From Phycisphaerae bacterium (GTDB lineage: Bacteria > Planctomycetota > Phycisphaerae > SM23-33): a DNA stretch of 8,020 nucleotides. Shown here in pieces: positions 6,774 through 8,020 of the stretch. The translations under genes and the position numbers were made by a program. The notes beneath the pieces were generated by a model. It worked only from the letters and a program-made list of their open reading frames with translations. It did not search any database and was not told the origin of the DNA. The number at the start of each line of letters is the position of its first letter. Position 1 is the stretch's first letter. The stretch is from NCBI GenBank assembly GCA_030610965.1, contig JAUWQU010000143.1:1-8020 (forward strand), given 5' to 3'.

Positions 6774-6804
6774 GAACTGTGGAATGTGCGTGTTTGGCAA
6801 TTTT

Positions 6805-6873
6805 GCTTTCAGCCCCGTTCACGGGGCTTTGCCCGCCAAAGGCGGATATAGACCAGGGGCTTTCAGCCCTGGG
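6805..6873. repeat. Cluster of three hairpins with a repeated core, REP-like or terminator-like
   Basis: Three hairpins follow each other: AGCCCCG-TTCA-CGGGGCT (6811-6828), CCGCC-AAA-GGCGG (6833-6845), and CCAGGG/CCCTGG (6853-6872, possibly longer with one bulged G). The 11-mer GCTTTCAGCCC occurs twice as a direct repeat, at 6805-6815 and 6859-6869, so the outer two hairpins are related. Paired related palindromes between genes are typical of REP/BIME elements. Copies elsewhere in the genome cannot be checked here. Confidence 0.45.
6811..6830 (+). terminator. Possible weak intrinsic terminator after the GH32 gene
   Basis: A perfect 7-bp stem with a TTCA loop starts 38 nt after the GH32 stop and is followed by only TTTG, so the U-tract is poor. 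It could end or reduce the GH32 transcript before GH95, or simply be part of the hairpin cluster. Confidence 0.35.
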
Positions 6874-6892
6874 AAACCAACTGGTAAACTGT

Positions 6893-6898
6893 AGGGAG
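6893..6898 (+). promoter_or_regulatory. Ribosome-binding site of the GH95 gene
   Basis: AGGGAG lies 8 nt before the ATG at 6907. An in-frame TAG at 6892-6894 rules out any earlier start. Confidence 0.7.
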
Positions 6899-6906
6899 CA
6901 AGTGTT

Positions 6907-8020
6907 ATGAACGAGACGTTAATTGGTCTGTGTGCGGGCGCTTTCCTGATGGCCCTTGCCGCATCGGCATCCGCGGCAAAAGTCGGCGACGCCGCCGACA
7001 TGACGCTCTGGTATGACAAGCCCGCTGCCAAATGGGCCGAGGCGCTGCCCATCGGCAACGGATCGATGGGGGCGACGGTCTTCGGCGGCGCGCCCGTCGA
7101 GCGGATCCAGTTCAACGAGGACACGCTCTGGACAGGCCAGCCGCACGACTATACCCACGCCGGCGCGGCCGAGCACCTGCCGGAAATCCGCAAGCTGCTC
7201 TTCGAGGGCAAGCAGCGCGAGGCCACGGCGCTCGCGTCGCAGACGTTCATGAGCGTCCCGCTCCGCCAGATGGCGTACCAGCCGTTCGGCGACATCGAAC
7301 TGACCTTCCCCAGCCATAACAAGCCCGTCGAGTATCGGCGGCAGTTGGACATCTCCCAGGCCGTCACGGCCGTGCGATACGAGATCGGCGGCGTCGCCTA
7401 CACCCGCGAGGTCTTCGCCAGCCATCCGGACAAGGCCATCATCGTGCACGTCCAGGCCGACAAGCCGGGCAGCCTGGACTTCACCGCGAACCTCAAGTGC
7501 CCGCATAAGGACTATACCGTCACGGCCCTGGGCGATGACGGGCTCGTGCTCCGCGGGCAACTTGCAAAGCCGCGCAGTACGCTGTCGTTCGAGGCCCGGC
7601 TTGTTGTCTCGGCCGAGGGGGGCACGGTAAAGGCCACCGACGCCGGCGTGGAGATTCGCGGCGCTACTTCCGCGACGCTGAAGCTGGTCGCCGCGACGAG
7701 CTACAAGAACTTCCAGGACGTCTCCGGCGACCCCGCGGCCGCGTGCGACAAGGCCATGTCCGCCATCGCCCAACAGAGCTACGCCTCGCTGCGCAAGGCC
7801 CACGTGGCCGACCACCGCGCGCTCTTCGGCCGCGTGAGCCTCGCCCTCGGCCCAAGCGATCCCAACGCGGCCAGGCTGCCAACCGACAAGCGAATCAAGG
7901 CCTTCGCCACCGCCGACGACCCGCAACTGGCGGCGATGTACTTACAGTACGGGCGATACCTGATGATCGCGTCAAGCCGGCCTGGCTCCCAGCCGGCAAA
8001 CCTCCAGGGAATCTGGAACG
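6907..8020 (+). CDS. Exported GH95 family glycosidase (alpha-L-fucosidase / alpha-L-galactosidase type), N-terminal part only
   Basis: There are 371 complete codons before the right edge; GH95 enzymes are usually about 750-800 residues, so roughly half is present. The family uses an inverting mechanism on alpha-1,2-linked L-fucose, and some members on L-galactose. A signal peptide is likely (about residues 1-24: hydrophobic segment 5-19, ASASAA before K25), although its first residues contain E3 and no Lys or Arg. The N-terminal beta-sandwich shows the family marks ALPIGNGSMGATVFGG (46-61) and FNEDTLWTG (69-77). The start of the helical catalytic domain is seen at the end as SRPGSQPANLQGIWN. 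The catalytic residues known from the Bifidobacterium enzyme AfcA should lie beyond the edge, so activity and fucose/galactose preference cannot be judged. It follows the GH32 gene on the same strand after 133 bp, suggesting joint action on one glycan outside the cytoplasm. Confidence 0.92.
   Translation, partial: MNETLIGLCAGAFLMALAASASAAKVGDAADMTLWYDKPAAKWAEALPIGNGSMGATVFGGAPVERIQFNEDTLWTGQPHDYTHAGAAEHLPEIRKLLFEGKQREATALASQTFMSVPLRQMAYQPFGDIELTFPSHNKPVEYRRQLDISQAVTAVRYEIGGVAYTREVFASHPDKAIIVHVQADKPGSLDFTANLKCPHKDYTVTALGDDGLVLRGQLAKPRSTLSFEARLVVSAEGGTVKATDAGVEIRGATSATLKLVAATSYKNFQDVSGDPAAACDKAMSAIAQQSYASLRKAHVADHRALFGRVSLALGPSDPNAARLPTDKRIKAFATADDPQLAAMYLQYGRYLMIASSRPGSQPANLQGIWN

Larger units (their letters stand above)
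6774..6906. other. Intergenic spacer between the GH32 and GH95 genes
   Basis: This 133-bp gap holds no gene. It contains a dense run of inverted repeats (6811-6872) and the ribosome-binding site of the GH95 gene. No clear promoter is seen, so the GH95 gene may be read from the GH32 transcript with partial termination in between, or from an unrecognised promoter. Confidence 0.6.

Noticed and set aside
5502..6800. 432-codon minus-strand frame and 437-codon plus-strand frame (5597-6910) over the GH32 gene
   Set aside because: Both overlap the GH32 catalytic motifs in other frames and have the biased composition of shadow frames.
6919..7926. 335-codon minus-strand frame opposite the GH95 gene
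   Set aside because: It is antisense to conserved GH95 signatures, and its Val/Gly/Arg/Ala-rich composition fits a shadow.
1..8020. CRISPR array, tRNA/rRNA genes, insertion sequences
   Set aside because: No regularly spaced repeats, RNA gene signatures or transposase frames were seen on either strand.

Overview
The window (roughly 60% G+C by eye) carries two divergent gene blocks around one intergenic region at 4324-4604. The gene families suggest a Gram-negative-type bacterium that degrades polysaccharides. Planctomycetota (Phycisphaerae-like) or a related PVC lineage is my best guess. It rests on the pairing of a DUF4980-type GH32 enzyme with GH95 and on the STAS-pilB-pilC-pilM gene order; no marker gene in the window settles it.

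Left half (1-4323, minus strand): an apparent four-gene operon, read right to left. A single-domain STAS (anti-anti-sigma-like) protein is followed by a PilB/GspE-type assembly ATPase, a PilC/GspF-type inner-membrane platform protein and a PilM-type actin-like cytoplasmic protein, which runs off the left edge. Each junction is a stop/start overlap of the ATGA type, and each start has a Shine-Dalgarno-like sequence inside the preceding gene. Together they form the cytoplasmic and inner-membrane motor of a type IV pilus or type II secretion machine. PilN/PilO-like genes would be expected to the left.

Middle (4324-4604): a 281-bp divergent intergenic region. It holds a perfect TATAAT -10 box for the rightward genes, an 11-bp palindrome just upstream of it, and, read leftward, a leader that could fold into a closed stem with an inner hairpin.

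Right half (4605-8020, plus strand): two exported glycoside hydrolases. The first is a 722-residue GH32 enzyme with three parts: an N-terminal beta-sandwich-like domain, a DUF4980 domain, and a GH32 module with all three catalytic acids. The second is the N-terminal 371 residues of a GH95 (alpha-L-fucosidase/alpha-L-galactosidase family) enzyme that runs off the right edge. The 133-bp gap between them contains a cluster of three hairpins that could terminate or attenuate transcription, or could be a REP-like repeat. The two enzymes plausibly act on one fructose- and fucose/galactose-containing glycan, but no transporter or regulator is visible to confirm a utilisation locus.

I see no RNA gene, CRISPR array, insertion sequence or attachment site. 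I found no clear new system; the least ordinary element is the STAS protein coupled to the pilus/secretion motor genes.
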